Assembly (NCBI GenBank): GCA_012735405.1 | Contig: JAAYHM010000189.1 | Coordinates: 1 to 33,960 of the forward strand | Source: Tissierellia bacterium | GTDB taxonomy: Bacteria > Bacillota > Clostridia > Tissierellales > Tepidimicrobiaceae | Reading direction: 5' to 3' | Length of the DNA: 33,960 nucleotides | In this document: positions 1-9,000 of the stretch, piece by piece | How the letters are laid out: the number at the start of each line of letters is the position of its first letter | Position numbering within the stretch: the first letter of the stretch is position 1 | Position numbers and translations under genes: made by a program | The notes under the pieces: model-generated | What the model saw: only the letters and a program-made list of their open reading frames with translations | The model's database searches: none | Told to the model about the DNA's origin: nothing

Positions 1-252
1 ATTGAACTACCCCGTTCCTCATCTGATCAAGCTAGTGTAGGAACAAAGGTAAGTAAAGATGAATTACAAGTTGGGGATATAGTGGTATTTAGCAATACAT
101 ATAGGTCTGGGCCCAGTCACACAGGCATTTATCTAGGGAATAACAAATTTATCCATGCCAGTACTAGTAGGAAAGGCGTTGTAATATCAGATTTAAACTC
201 TAATTACTATAGAAAGCATTTTTCATATGGAAGAAGGGTAACTAGCAATTGA
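1..252 (+). CDS. NlpC/P60 family cell-wall hydrolase, C-terminal part (5' end outside window)
   Basis: The frame is open from the first base to a TGA at 250-252, giving the last 83 residues of a protein that starts upstream. The segment ELQVGDIVVF, then SHTGIYLGNNKFIHAST, is the second half of an NlpC/P60 papain-like peptidase domain. The His in SHTGIY is the family's catalytic His, and the His in FIHAS is its usual third polar residue. The catalytic Cys lies before the window. Members cleave peptide bonds in peptidoglycan stem peptides outside the cell. The domain runs to the C-terminus with nothing after it. N-terminal domains such as SH3 or LysM repeats cannot be judged. The gene is followed closely by a strong terminator. 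Confidence 0.85.
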   Translation: MELPRSSSDQASVGTKVSKDELQVGDIVVFSNTYRSGPSHTGIYLGNNKFIHASTSRKGVVISDLNSNYYRKHFSYGRRVTSN

Positions 253-261
253 TGATTAATA

Positions 262-299
262 AGAGGGAATATTGCCTAGCAATATTCCCTCTATTTTTT
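262..299 (+). terminator. Intrinsic terminator of the NlpC/P60 gene
   Basis: A perfect 14-bp stem (262-275 with 279-292) and a 3-base loop are followed by ATTTTTT at 293-299. It lies 10 bases after the stop codon. Confidence 0.93.
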
Positions 300-346
300 G
301 ACCCTAAAGACAGTAAAAATAATTATCAATTATGCATAGTAAATTG

Positions 347-1339
347 TTAATTGATTATAAACCCTATTTTCCTATATACCTTCCTCAAAGTCTTACTGGA
401 TATATATCTTGCTTTTTCTGCCCCTTGTTTATAAACACTTTCCAGATAATCTTTATTTTTCATATAAGAATCAAATTTTTCCTGTATTGGCTTAAGGCCT
501 TCTATAATTACTTCTGCTAAGTCCTCTTTAAATTTACCATAGCCTAGCCCTTCATATCTTTTCTCTATATCCTCTATAGAATCCTTACTAAAGGCAGAAT
601 AAATCTCAATTAGATTTTTTATTCCTGGCTGTTCATCACTATATCTAACTACCCCTATGGAATCAGTAACAGCTCTTTTCACCTTTCTTCTTATATCATC
701 TGGTTTATCTAGTATCAATATATATCCATTTTCATTATCATCAGATTTGGACATTTTCTTTTGAGGATTTTGAAGGCTCATTATTCTTGCCCCTTCTTTT
801 TTAATTAATGGCTCAGGTACCTTAAAAGTTGGACTATATCTATTGTTAAATCTTTCTGCCAAATCTCTGGCTAATTCTAAGTGCTGTTTTTGATCTTCTC
901 CTACTGGTACTAAATCTGCCTGGTACAATAATATATCGGCAGCCATTAATACTGGATAAGTAAATAATCCTGCATTTACTTTTTCACCTGCCCGTTGAGA
1001 TTTTTCTTTATACTGGGTCATTCTACTAAGCTGCCCCATATAGCTCATAGTATTTAGCACCCAACAAAGCTCTGCATGGGCAGATACATGGGATTGGATA
1101 AACAAAGTACACTTTTCCGGATCTAGGCCGCAAGCTAAATATACTGCCAACAACTCTAGAGTATTTTTTCTTAAATCCTTTGGCTCCTGGGGAACTGTAA
1201 TCGAGTGTAAATCTACAATACAATAATAACAATCATATTCGTCCTGAAGGGCTACCCAATTCCTTATTGCCCCTATATAATTTCCAATGGTCAAACTCCC
1301 AGATGGTTGAACACCGCTAAATACTACTTTTTTCTCCAT
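347..1339 (-). CDS. trpS: Tryptophan--tRNA ligase
   Basis: This 330-residue class I aminoacyl-tRNA synthetase attaches tryptophan to tRNA-Trp in the cytoplasm. The HIGH-type signature appears as TIGN at residues 17-20 and the KMSKS loop is intact at 195-199. GEDQKQHLELARDLAERFN is the typical TrpRS helix before it, and length is normal for bacterial TrpRS. The start is an ATG at 1339 preceded by AAAGGAGG (1347-1354). The gene lies behind a T-box leader with a Trp specifier, so expression should rise when uncharged tRNA-Trp accumulates. No good terminator follows; a weak AT-rich hairpin overlaps the stop codon. Confidence 0.97.
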   Translation of the reverse strand: MEKKVVFSGVQPSGSLTIGNYIGAIRNWVALQDEYDCYYCIVDLHSITVPQEPKDLRKNTLELLAVYLACGLDPEKCTLFIQSHVSAHAELCWVLNTMSYMGQLSRMTQYKEKSQRAGEKVNAGLFTYPVLMAADILLYQADLVPVGEDQKQHLELARDLAERFNNRYSPTFKVPEPLIKKEGARIMSLQNPQKKMSKSDDNENGYILILDKPDDIRRKVKRAVTDSIGVVRYSDEQPGIKNLIEIYSAFSKDSIEDIEKRYEGLGYGKFKEDLAEVIIEGLKPIQEKFDSYMKNKDYLESVYKQGAEKARYISSKTLRKVYRKIGFIIN

Positions 1340-1385
1340 ATTTATACCTCCTTTGTATATTCATATTCTATCCTATGGATATGAA

Positions 1386-1415
1386 ATAAGACAAGAGAAC
1401 CGTCCCTTGTCTTAT
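1386..1415. repeat. Palindromic element in the trpS leader
   Basis: Ten-base perfect arms (1386-1395 and 1406-1415) enclose a 10-base loop that reads GGACGGTTCT on the minus strand. It sits between the T-box terminator and the trpS ribosome site. From memory, imperfect palindromes with a GGGACGGTTCT core are dispersed in many clostridial genomes; that is recall, not a search. No other copy was seen in this window. Confidence 0.55.
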
Positions 1416-1424
1416 CTGGTATCT

Positions 1425-1665
1425 AAAAAACCCTTCCATCTCTTAAAAGAGACGAAAGGGTTCCTTCCGTGGTGCCACTCTTATTGGCATACTGCCCGCT
1501 CTAATCCTTTAAGGGTGATTAGCCCAAGTACCCTACTGCTAGTTCAGGTATTAGCTCCCAAGCCCATTCATCACAATAGTGTCATCAGGCTCCCACCATC
1601 CCTGACTCGCTTTAGACCTTTATTGTGATTACTAGCCTTGTTCATAGCCTTTATATAGCTTTTGT
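1425..1665 (-). promoter_or_regulatory. T-box leader, Trp specifier, controlling trpS
   Basis: On the minus strand Stem I has the AGTA loop-E half opposite GAA, and the specifier TGG (Trp) is at 1564-1566. The distal loop reads GGTGGGAGCC. The T-box bulge is TGGC (1474-1477), whose C fits the G73 discriminator of bacterial tRNA-Trp. The surrounding motif, TGGCACCACGG, departs from the usual GGNACCGCG by one base. A terminator hairpin follows at 1429-1462 with a T run. Uncharged tRNA-Trp should stabilise the antiterminator and let transcription reach trpS. Confidence 0.93.
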
Positions 1666-1671
1666 TTATTT

Positions 1672-1700
1672 ATTATATGCACATATTTTAAAAAAGTCAA
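1672..1700 (-). promoter_or_regulatory. SigA-type promoter for the trpS leader
   Basis: On the minus strand TTGACT (1695-1700) is separated by 17 bp from TATAAT (1672-1677), close to consensus. It starts six bases after the cysE stop codon. Because no terminator lies between cysE and this site, read-through from cysK-cysE into the T-box is also possible. Confidence 0.85.
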
Positions 1701-1705
1701 CAATT

Positions 1706-2251
1706 TTAGATAACATACATCAAGGATTTGGGCTTATTTATCTTTACTACTTTAGCTGGCATTCCAACTGCAGTGGCATAGGGAGGTATATCATGAAGCA
1801 CTACTGCATTTGCACCTATTTTAGCTCCCTTTCCTATAGTTACTGGACCAAGTATTTTTGCTCCAGCACCTATCATGACATCATCTTCCACTGTAGGATG
1901 CCTTTTAGAATTAGGGTCTCCACCAATGCCTCCAAGGGTTACTCCATGGTAGATTGTAACATTATCTCCTACCTCTGCAGTTTCTCCAATCACCACTCCC
2001 ATACCATGGTCTATGAAAAAATTCTTGCCAATTTTTGCCCCCGGATGAATTTCAATGCCTGTTATTCTCCTTGCTCTTTGAGATATAATCCTTGCTAAAG
2101 TAATTTTCCCCTTTTTATATAATTTGTGACTTATTCTATGATAAATAATAGCCTTTAAACTTGGATAGCAAAGTAAAACTTCTATTAAACTTTTAGCAGC
2201 AGGATCCTTTTCTAATATATTTTTTGCTTCTTTTAAAATCATTCTAAGCAT
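1706..2251 (-). CDS. cysE: Serine O-acetyltransferase
   Basis: The enzyme acetylates L-serine with acetyl-CoA, giving the O-acetylserine used by CysK. The protein is about 181 residues, the short bacterial form. It has an N-terminal helical region, then left-handed beta-helix hexapeptide repeats ([39 protein letters not shown]). The catalytic region [12 protein letters not shown] and the serine-binding RHPTV are present. The frame extends to a GTG at 2260 that overlaps the cysK stop (GTGA), but the GGAAGAG ribosome site is better spaced for the ATG at 2251, which I chose. Tight coupling to cysK suggests the two form one transcript and possibly a cysteine synthase complex. Confidence 0.94.
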   Translation of the reverse strand: MLRMILKEAKNILEKDPAAKSLIEVLLCYPSLKAIIYHRISHKLYKKGKITLARIISQRARRITGIEIHPGAKIGKNFFIDHGMGVVIGETAEVGDNVTIYHGVTLGGIGGDPNSKRHPTVEDDVMIGAGAKILGPVTIGKGAKIGANAVVLHDIPPYATAVGMPAKVVKINKPKSLMYVI

Positions 2252-2256
2252 TACTA

Positions 2257-3171
2257 TCACTCTTCCTTAAATAATGCTGTGGAAAGATATCTTTCCCCTG
2301 TATCAGGGAGAACTGTTACTACCTTTCTACCTGGACCTAATTTCCTAGCTACCATTAGGGCTGCATATACATTGGCACCTGAGGATATTCCACAGAAAAC
2401 ACCTTCCTTTGTACCTAATAATCTGGCAGTTTCTAGTGCCTCTTCATCAGCTACTGTAATTATTTCATCTATTATTTCCCTGTTTAAAATTTTAGGTACA
2501 AAGTTAGCCCCAATTCCCTGGATTCCATGGCTTCCTGCTACTCCTTCAGTAAGCAAGGGAGATTTTTTGGGCTCTACGGCATATACTAAAGCATCCTTAT
2601 ATACTTCTTTTAATCTTTTACCAACTCCTGATATGGTTCCTCCAGTACCTATACCTGCCACAAAGGCATCTACATGGTCCATATCATTTAATATTTCTAC
2701 CGCTGTAGTTTCATAATGGGCTTTAACATTTGCAGGATTCTCAAATTGATTTGGCATAAAATATCCATTTTTATCTGCTAATTCCTTTGCCTTGTCTACT
2801 GCACCCTGCATTCCAAGTTTCCCTTCTGTAAGTATTAGTTCGGCACCATATGCTTTCATGAGCTTTCTTCTTTCTAATGACATTGTTTCAGGCATAACTA
2901 TTATTACCTTTAAATTCAGGGAGGTTCCTATCATAGCTAAAGCTATACCTGTATTTCCACTTGTTGGTTCTATAATTGTTCCTCCAGACTCTAAGACCCC
3001 TCTTTCAAGAGCATCCTTTATCATATATAAGGCTGGCCTATCCTTAACACTTCCTGCAGGATTAAAGGCTTCCATTTTTACATATACATCTGCCATACTT
3101 TCATCTACTATACTATTTAATTTTACTATGGGTGTTTTACCTATAGTTTCATGAATTCTACTATATTTCAT
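2257..3171 (-). CDS. cysK: Cysteine synthase A (O-acetylserine sulfhydrylase)
   Basis: This PLP-dependent fold-type II enzyme joins O-acetylserine and sulfide to make cysteine. The 304-residue sequence has the PLP lysine in GSVKDRPA (Lys43), the substrate loop [12 protein letters not shown], the phosphate-binding [10 protein letters not shown] and the C-terminal CGISSGAN. These favour CysK over cystathionine beta-synthase, which often carries extra domains. It is the first gene of a cysK-cysE operon, with the cysE reading frame overlapping its stop codon. A T-box leader precedes it, so expression is expected to follow cysteinyl-tRNA charging rather than an S-box or CymR. Confidence 0.96.
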   Translation of the reverse strand: MKYSRIHETIGKTPIVKLNSIVDESMADVYVKMEAFNPAGSVKDRPALYMIKDALERGVLESGGTIIEPTSGNTGIALAMIGTSLNLKVIIVMPETMSLERRKLMKAYGAELILTEGKLGMQGAVDKAKELADKNGYFMPNQFENPANVKAHYETTAVEILNDMDHVDAFVAGIGTGGTISGVGKRLKEVYKDALVYAVEPKKSPLLTEGVAGSHGIQGIGANFVPKILNREIIDEIITVADEEALETARLLGTKEGVFCGISSGANVYAALMVARKLGPGRKVVTVLPDTGERYLSTALFKEE

Positions 3172-3219
3172 AACATATTCCCTCCATTTTTATTATTTAT
3201 ATTATTTATTATTTGCATT

Positions 3220-3482
3220 AAAAAAACCTTTTACCCCTGTATGATATACAGAGGCAAAAGGTTAACCTTTCGCGGTTCCACTCTGCTTGGGACAAAAATC
3301 CCATCTTTTCGAGTACTGACATACTCTAGCTCTGTAACGGGAGCAACCGTATTGGTCTACTAAAATTTCGACCATAAGCTCAATGGCGCACTTCAAATAT
3401 AGTCCGTATAGATTCCTCTCACCAATGGAATCCTCTCTGTAATACTTCCTATATTCTACTTTACCATGTCATAGCTTTTAGT
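3220..3482 (-). promoter_or_regulatory. T-box leader controlling cysK-cysE, read as cysteine-specific
   Basis: The T-box core AGAGTGGAACCGCG is textbook, followed by a long terminator hairpin whose stem pairs AACCTTTTGCC with its complement before seven Ts (to 3220). Stem I has AGTA opposite GAA. The bases after GAA read GTGCG, so geometry alone allows GTG (Val, 3389-3391) or TGC (Cys, 3388-3390). The bulge is TGGA (3277-3280), whose A fits the U73 discriminator of tRNA-Cys and not the A73 of tRNA-Val. Counting from the lower helix also places TGC as in the two Trp leaders. Cysteine is therefore preferred. Confidence 0.9.
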
Positions 3483-3501
3483 ATGGATAAACTTACATTA
3501 T

Positions 3502-3531
3502 AATATACCACATTTTTTTAAACATAAACAA
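3502..3531 (-). promoter_or_regulatory. Candidate promoter for the cysK-cysE leader
   Basis: On the minus strand TTGTTT (3526-3531) is 18 bp from TATATT (3502-3507), just upstream of T-box Stem I. A TATAAT at 3497-3502 lacks a matched -35. Confidence 0.5.
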
Positions 3532-3545
3532 CTTTTTTTAAAAAA

Positions 3546-5315
3546 TTATAAACTAAAATTCATCAAGGCTAGTAATGAGTACAAATGGGCTGTTGGATTT
3601 TCATTTAAATCCTTTCCATAGGCCATTAAAAGCTCCCTGTGTTTTTCGTATAAAGACTCATCCCTTAAAATTCTATACAATTTGTTTAAAACCATTGCTG
3701 CAATAGAATTTCCAGAGGGAGTAGCGCCATCATATATATCTTTTGGTCTAAGTATTAAACTTTCGGATATTTGACTATAATAAAACATAGCCTTATCTTC
3801 ATCATCCCAAAACAGGTCTAGCATATCATATACTAGTTTCTTAGCTAAACTTAAGTATTTTTCATCCCCTGTAACATCGTATAGTGTTAAGAGGCCTAGT
3901 GAAAAATAAGCATAGTCTTCTAGAAAACCATAATTGTAACTTACCCCATCAATGTGGATAGCTAGTAATTTTCCTTCTTGGTCTATAGAGTTTTCTATTA
4001 TAAAATCTGCTGCTTCCTTGGCCTTTCTTATAAATAGCTCTTTGTTTAATATTTTCCCCCCATAGGCTAAAGAAGCAATCATAAGTCCATTCCAGGATGT
4101 AAGTATTTTTTCATCCCTATGGGGCTTTACTCTTTCCTCCCTATAGGTTAATATCATGTCCCTTAGGCTATCTAATACTGCCCAATCTTGCTTACTAATA
4201 TCTTCAAGATTCTTACTTATTAAATTGGGTATATTTTTACCTTCAAAATTGCCTTCCCTAGTTATATCATAATGCTTGCAGTAAAATTCCCCCAATTCCT
4301 CTCCTAATAGGCCTATTATTTCATCATAGGTAAATACATAGTACTTTCCTTCTTCTCCTTCAGTTTCCGCATCTAGTGCTGAATAAAAACCTCCCTCATC
4401 TGATAAAAGCTCCCCTAAAACAAACTTATATATTTTCTCCGCCACCTCTTTATATAAAGGTTTTCCAGTTACTTCATATACTTTAGTATATGCAATCCCC
4501 AGCAAAGCGTTATCATATAACATCTTTTCAAAATGAGGAACAAGCCATTTTTTGTCTGTTGAATATCTATAAAAGCCAAAACCTACATGATCGAATAAGC
4601 CTCCCTTGTACATACTCTCTAAGGTAAACTCAGCCATCTTTAATGCTTTTTCATTATTCAGATTCCATCCATATATCAACAAATATAAAATATATTGAGG
4701 TAATGGGAATTTAGGTTCTTTTGTGAAGCCTCCATAAGTTTCATCAAAAGAATTTTCTAATTCTTTATAGGTTCTATAAAATATATCTTCATCTATATTT
4801 CCCTTTCTTATTCTGTTAAAGCTTTTATCTACTTCTTCTAATATGTTATTTGAATCCTTAATTATTTCTTCTTTTCTTTCCTTCCATAAATCCTTAATTT
4901 TATTAAGAAGTTCTATAAGCCCTATGCGATTATTCTGGCTCCTTTTAGGAAAATAGGTACCAGCATAAAAAGGAATCTTATCTGGAGTCAAAAAAACAGT
5001 TAAGGGCCATCCGGCATATCCTGTTAAAGCTTCTGCAAAATATATGTATACCTTATCTAAATCCGGTCTCTCTTCCCTATCAACTTTTATAGGAATAAAA
5101 TATTTGTTCAGTATTTCTGCAACCTCTTCATCCTGAAAGGATTCCCTGTTCATATTGTGGCACCATCTACAAGTGGAATATCCTATGGATAGGAATATGG
5201 GTTTATCTTCTTCTTTTGATTTCTGTAAAGCTTCTTCTCCCCATGGATACCAATTAATAGGATTATCCTTATGTTGTAATAAGTAGGGAGATTTTTCATA
5301 AGCCAATCTATTCAT
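3546..5315 (-). CDS. YyaL/DUF255 thioredoxin-fold protein with (alpha/alpha)6 barrel
   Basis: This 589-residue protein belongs to the YyaL (SSP411/spermatogenesis-associated protein 20) family. The opening [19 protein letters not shown] and the region around [20 protein letters not shown] and DREERPDLD are family hallmarks. An N-terminal thioredoxin-like domain (about 1-170) is followed by a glycosidase-like helical barrel with [11 protein letters not shown] and [12 protein letters not shown]. The CxxC pair is Cys49 and Cys52 in STCRWCHNM; as I recall the family usually has CHWCHVM. The function of the family is unproven. An in-frame start exists at 5357, but the family N-terminus and the AAAGG site support the ATG at 5315. 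It is transcribed alone. Confidence 0.92.
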   Translation of the reverse strand: MNRLAYEKSPYLLQHKDNPINWYPWGEEALQKSKEEDKPIFLSIGYSTCRWCHNMNRESFQDEEVAEILNKYFIPIKVDREERPDLDKVYIYFAEALTGYAGWPLTVFLTPDKIPFYAGTYFPKRSQNNRIGLIELLNKIKDLWKERKEEIIKDSNNILEEVDKSFNRIRKGNIDEDIFYRTYKELENSFDETYGGFTKEPKFPLPQYILYLLIYGWNLNNEKALKMAEFTLESMYKGGLFDHVGFGFYRYSTDKKWLVPHFEKMLYDNALLGIAYTKVYEVTGKPLYKEVAEKIYKFVLGELLSDEGGFYSALDAETEGEEGKYYVFTYDEIIGLLGEELGEFYCKHYDITREGNFEGKNIPNLISKNLEDISKQDWAVLDSLRDMILTYREERVKPHRDEKILTSWNGLMIASLAYGGKILNKELFIRKAKEAADFIIENSIDQEGKLLAIHIDGVSYNYGFLEDYAYFSLGLLTLYDVTGDEKYLSLAKKLVYDMLDLFWDDEDKAMFYYSQISESLILRPKDIYDGATPSGNSIAAMVLNKLYRILRDESLYEKHRELLMAYGKDLNENPTAHLYSLLALMNFSL

Positions 5316-5340
5316 AGCACCACTACCTTTTCTTATTTTT

Positions 5341-5357
5341 TTGGGTATTATACCCAA
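5341..5357. promoter_or_regulatory. Palindromic candidate operator containing a -10 box, upstream of the yyaL-type gene
   Basis: The 17 bases form a perfect palindrome with 8-bp arms (TTGGGTAT and ATACCCAA) around one central base. On the minus strand the centre is TATAAT, 30 bp before the ATG of the YyaL-type gene, so a bound protein would cover the -10 region. No convincing -35 box was found. Confidence 0.5.
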
Positions 5358-5387
5358 AGTATATGCACTTATTGAGCAAAAAATAAT

Positions 5388-5418
5388 AAAAAAACCACCA
5401 GAAAAACTGGTAGTTTTT
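5388..5418 (-). terminator. Terminator after the RND-tetR operon
   Basis: An 8-bp stem (ACTACCAG with CTGGTGGT on the minus strand, one G-U) and a T loop are followed by a run of Ts. It begins a few bases after the tetR stop codon. Confidence 0.85.
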
Positions 5419-5420
5419 TA

Positions 5421-6038
5421 TTATTTAAGTGCCTTAATAACCATTTTGTAGCATAAATCCATAGCTTTTTGTGTATCAATATCCAAATAACGTTCCCTAT
5501 TATTTATATAGTTTATAAAACCAGCTATTGAGCTAATGATTACCATCCTTTTATAATACTGGCTTTCCTCTATGGTGATTATCCCCTCTTCATAACCCAT
5601 TAATAACAGCCTATCTATAATACTTTCTATTCTTGAAGTGTAAGCAGCTATAAGATGCTTTTCATCAATCATATATTCATATAGTTCATTAAAATTGCCT
5701 GTAGACAAAAGAAGATTGATTGTAGAAAACTTATTATCAAAGTTTTCTACAATAATTTCTAATGCCTCATAATATCTATCTTTAAAATTATTTTTCTGTT
5801 CCACTCTTTCTATGGCATGCTCTACTTCCCTTTTCATATTATATAGAATTGCCTTTGATATTACCTCTTCCTTGGTTCTAAAGTATTCATATATTGTTCC
5901 TTTACCAACCCCTGATGCCTTTGCAATTTCAGACACTGTCACTAAATATATGTTTGCTCCCCTTTTAATCAAATCTATAACCCCATTAAATATAGCTAAT
6001 TCCTTATCAGTATAAGTATTATTCTCCATTTTGCTCAT
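5421..6038 (-). CDS. TetR/AcrR family repressor, co-transcribed with the RND pump
   Basis: The protein of about 205 residues has an N-terminal TetR helix-turn-helix (VSEIAKASGVGKGTIYEYFRTKEEVISKAI) and an unannotated all-helical ligand-binding half. Start options are a GTG at 6041 and ATGs at 6038 and 6029, all overlapping the last codons of the pump gene, so translation is probably coupled. The likely target is the perfect palindrome just downstream of the pump promoter at 9769-9784, giving an autoregulated operon relieved by a substrate of the pump. The ligand is unknown. Confidence 0.9.
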   Translation of the reverse strand: MSKMENNTYTDKELAIFNGVIDLIKRGANIYLVTVSEIAKASGVGKGTIYEYFRTKEEVISKAILYNMKREVEHAIERVEQKNNFKDRYYEALEIIVENFDNKFSTINLLLSTGNFNELYEYMIDEKHLIAAYTSRIESIIDRLLLMGYEEGIITIEESQYYKRMVIISSIAGFINYINNRERYLDIDTQKAMDLCYKMVIKALK

Positions 6039-9000
6039 CACCCTGATCCATAGATTTAATCAATTTATCTTTATGAAATAAATCATACATTGCAGGTATG
6101 AAAAACAATGTCAATATTGTAGAATAGGTTAATCCTCCAATAGCTGCAATTGCTAAAGGCTGTAAAACTTCTGCTCCCATTCCAACTCCAACAGAAAGCG
6201 TTGACAAGCCTAATATGGTTGTAATGGCTGTCATTAATATTGGTCTTATTCTTACCTTTCCTGCTTGTACCAAAGCTTCTTTTTTGCTTATTCCTAGCTC
6301 TCTCAATTGATTCACATAATCAATAAATACAATACCATTATTTACAACTACTCCACTCAATACCAAGAAACCCAGCATTGATACTACACTTATATCATAA
6401 CCCGTAATAACTAATGCTAACAATCCTCCTGTAAATGCAAGGGGTATTGTAAACATTACAATAAATGGTGATAACAGGGATTGAAATTGTGCTACCATTA
6501 CTAAATAGATGAATGATATGGCTAATATTAGCATGTAGGCTAAATCTGTCAGTGACTCCTTAATAAGCTCTCTTTCACCTGAAATTTCGACTCTATATCC
6601 ATCAGGTATATTATAATCCTTTAGCTTATTCTCAAATTCTCTACTTACCAGTCCAATATTATAGTCCTTATGAATATTAGCAGATACAGATATATATCTT
6701 TGCTGTGAATCCCTTCTTATGGAAGATAGCCCATGCCCTTCTGTTATCTCAGCAATATCTGCTAGCTTTATACTATCTTCCTGACCATTGTTATTTATTT
6801 TTATAGGCAAATCTTTCAAATCTGATCTGCTTATGCTTTGCTTTGCACCATCTACTACAATAACTGGATAATCTTTATTGCTTACGGTTAATGTGGTAGA
6901 TGTCTTTCCTTTAGATAGTTTATTGTTTATTTCTCCATATACTTGGGCAACAGTTAGCCCTTTTTCCATAGCCTTTTCCTTATCAACAATAATTCTCATT
7001 TCCACTGCTTCCTCATCAATTCCATCAGAAACCTCTATTGTACCTTCCGTTTCTTCAAGGATTTTTGCTATATCTTTGGCCATTTGCCTTAATGTATCAA
7101 GATCTCTTCCTTTAATCATAACCTCAATTCCTGGACCTATCATAGTAGCCATATCCATAGCTGTTGTATTAACACTAATTTTACAATTAAGATCTTCTGT
7201 TGCTTTTAAAATCTTCTTTTCAATTTCCCTATTTTCCCCTACCATTTCATCTTCTATAATTATATATAAAGTCATGGAATTATCCTTTGAATCTTGTGTC
7301 ATAAAGCCTCCTATTGCTCCACCTTCAAATGCTCCCACAGTTTTTATTCCCTCTATATCTAAAATTCTTGCCATAACAGTATCAGCCATTGAATAAAGAA
7401 CCTCAGGTCTGCTATCCTCTGGTAATTCTATAGTAACAGACATTTGAGGGCTTTCCATTTCCGGGATAAATGATGTTCCCATTGAAACTCCAAGATATGC
7501 ACTTGTAGCAAACAAGACTACTACAAATACTACTACCACAGCCTTATGTTCTAAAGACCACCTTAAGGCTTTTTCGTATATATTTAAAATCCTGTTAAAT
7601 AATCTATGCTCTTTCGTCCTTGATCTTTTGAGCATATTTGAACTTATTACAGGTACCAAAGTAAGGGCAACTATCAAGCTGGCAAATAGTGAGTAAGCAA
7701 TAGTAAGCCCCATATCAGTAAACAATTGCCTTGATATGCCGTCAGTGAATACTATAGGCAAAAATACAACCACTGTTGTAAGTGTAGAACCTAATAAGGC
7801 TCCTGAAACTTCCTTTGCCCCCAATATTGATGCTTTTATAGCTGACATGCCTTCATTTCTTAAACGATAAATGTTTTCAAGTACAACTATAGAATTGTCC
7901 ACAAGCATTCCTACTCCCATTGCAAGGCCACCAAGGGAGAAAATATTAATGGTAACACCTGTAAAGTACATCATTGCTATAGCAAATACTATACTTATTG
8001 GTATAGAAAGAGCTATAACAAAGGTTGGTTTTACATCCCTTAAGAAGACTATAAGAACCAATACTGCCAACAATCCTCCATAGACTAAATTGTCCAAAAT
8101 TGAATCCACAACTATATCTATATACAATCCTTGATCCATTAAAGGTGTTATATTTAAGCCATCATGTTTTGCTATTAACTCTTCTATTCTTTCACCAATT
8201 CTATCAGATACTTCAGCTGTTGAAAAATTACTTTGTTTTTGCATTGTCAGTATAATGGCATCATTGCCATTTACTTTAGCATAGGTATCCTTTGAATTAT
8301 CCTTATATTCTATATCAGCAACATCCTTTAAATATATCTTGCCTACAGCTTCTGTACCTGTATCAAATAGTAGCAGTTTTTTAAGTTCATCAATATCCTG
8401 TATCCTATCTCCTACCTTCACAATATAATCAATACCATCATCAGAAATATATCCTGCAGGCATTGAAAAATTTTGAGCTGCTAAAATTCCTGAAATCATC
8501 TCCTCAGTAATAACTCCATCCAAGGAGGCTTTCTTATAGGCCTCTTCCCTGGCCTTTTCAAATTCTTCCATCTGCTCATTTAATACTCTTTGGCTCTTTA
8601 ATAATTCCTCTCTTGCTTTTTCAATTTCAGCCTCTAAAATAGCCTTTCCTTCTTTTATTTGCTCCTCTTGTACGTTAATTTCTGCTCTTTTCATCTCAAG
8701 AGCAGTTTTTTGATCTTCCAGTTCAGCAATTTTATTGTTTATGGTATCTAAGGCAATTTCAGTTTGGGCCTTATTTGATGCAATAGTCTGCAACCCTTCA
8801 TTAATTTGTGTTAAATACATACTTTGCTCTTCAGTTAAATTATCACCCATACTCTCAAGTTGGGCTTTTGATTTAAGAAGTTCTTCTTCTTTTTCTTTTA
8901 GTGTTTTTAAGGCATCCTCAAGCTCTTCTCTATTCTTATGTAGCTCTTCTTCCCCTTGTTTTAGAGAAGATTCTAAAGACTGTATTTGCTCCTTCCCTGC

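Noticed and set aside
1625-2098. Plus-strand frame of 157 codons across the cysE region
   Set aside because: It runs antisense to cysE and has no ribosome site or recognisable protein pattern.
3220-3482. S-box (SAM) riboswitch for the cysteine operon
   Set aside because: The AGAGTGGAACCGCG core and specifier-loop structure identify a T-box.
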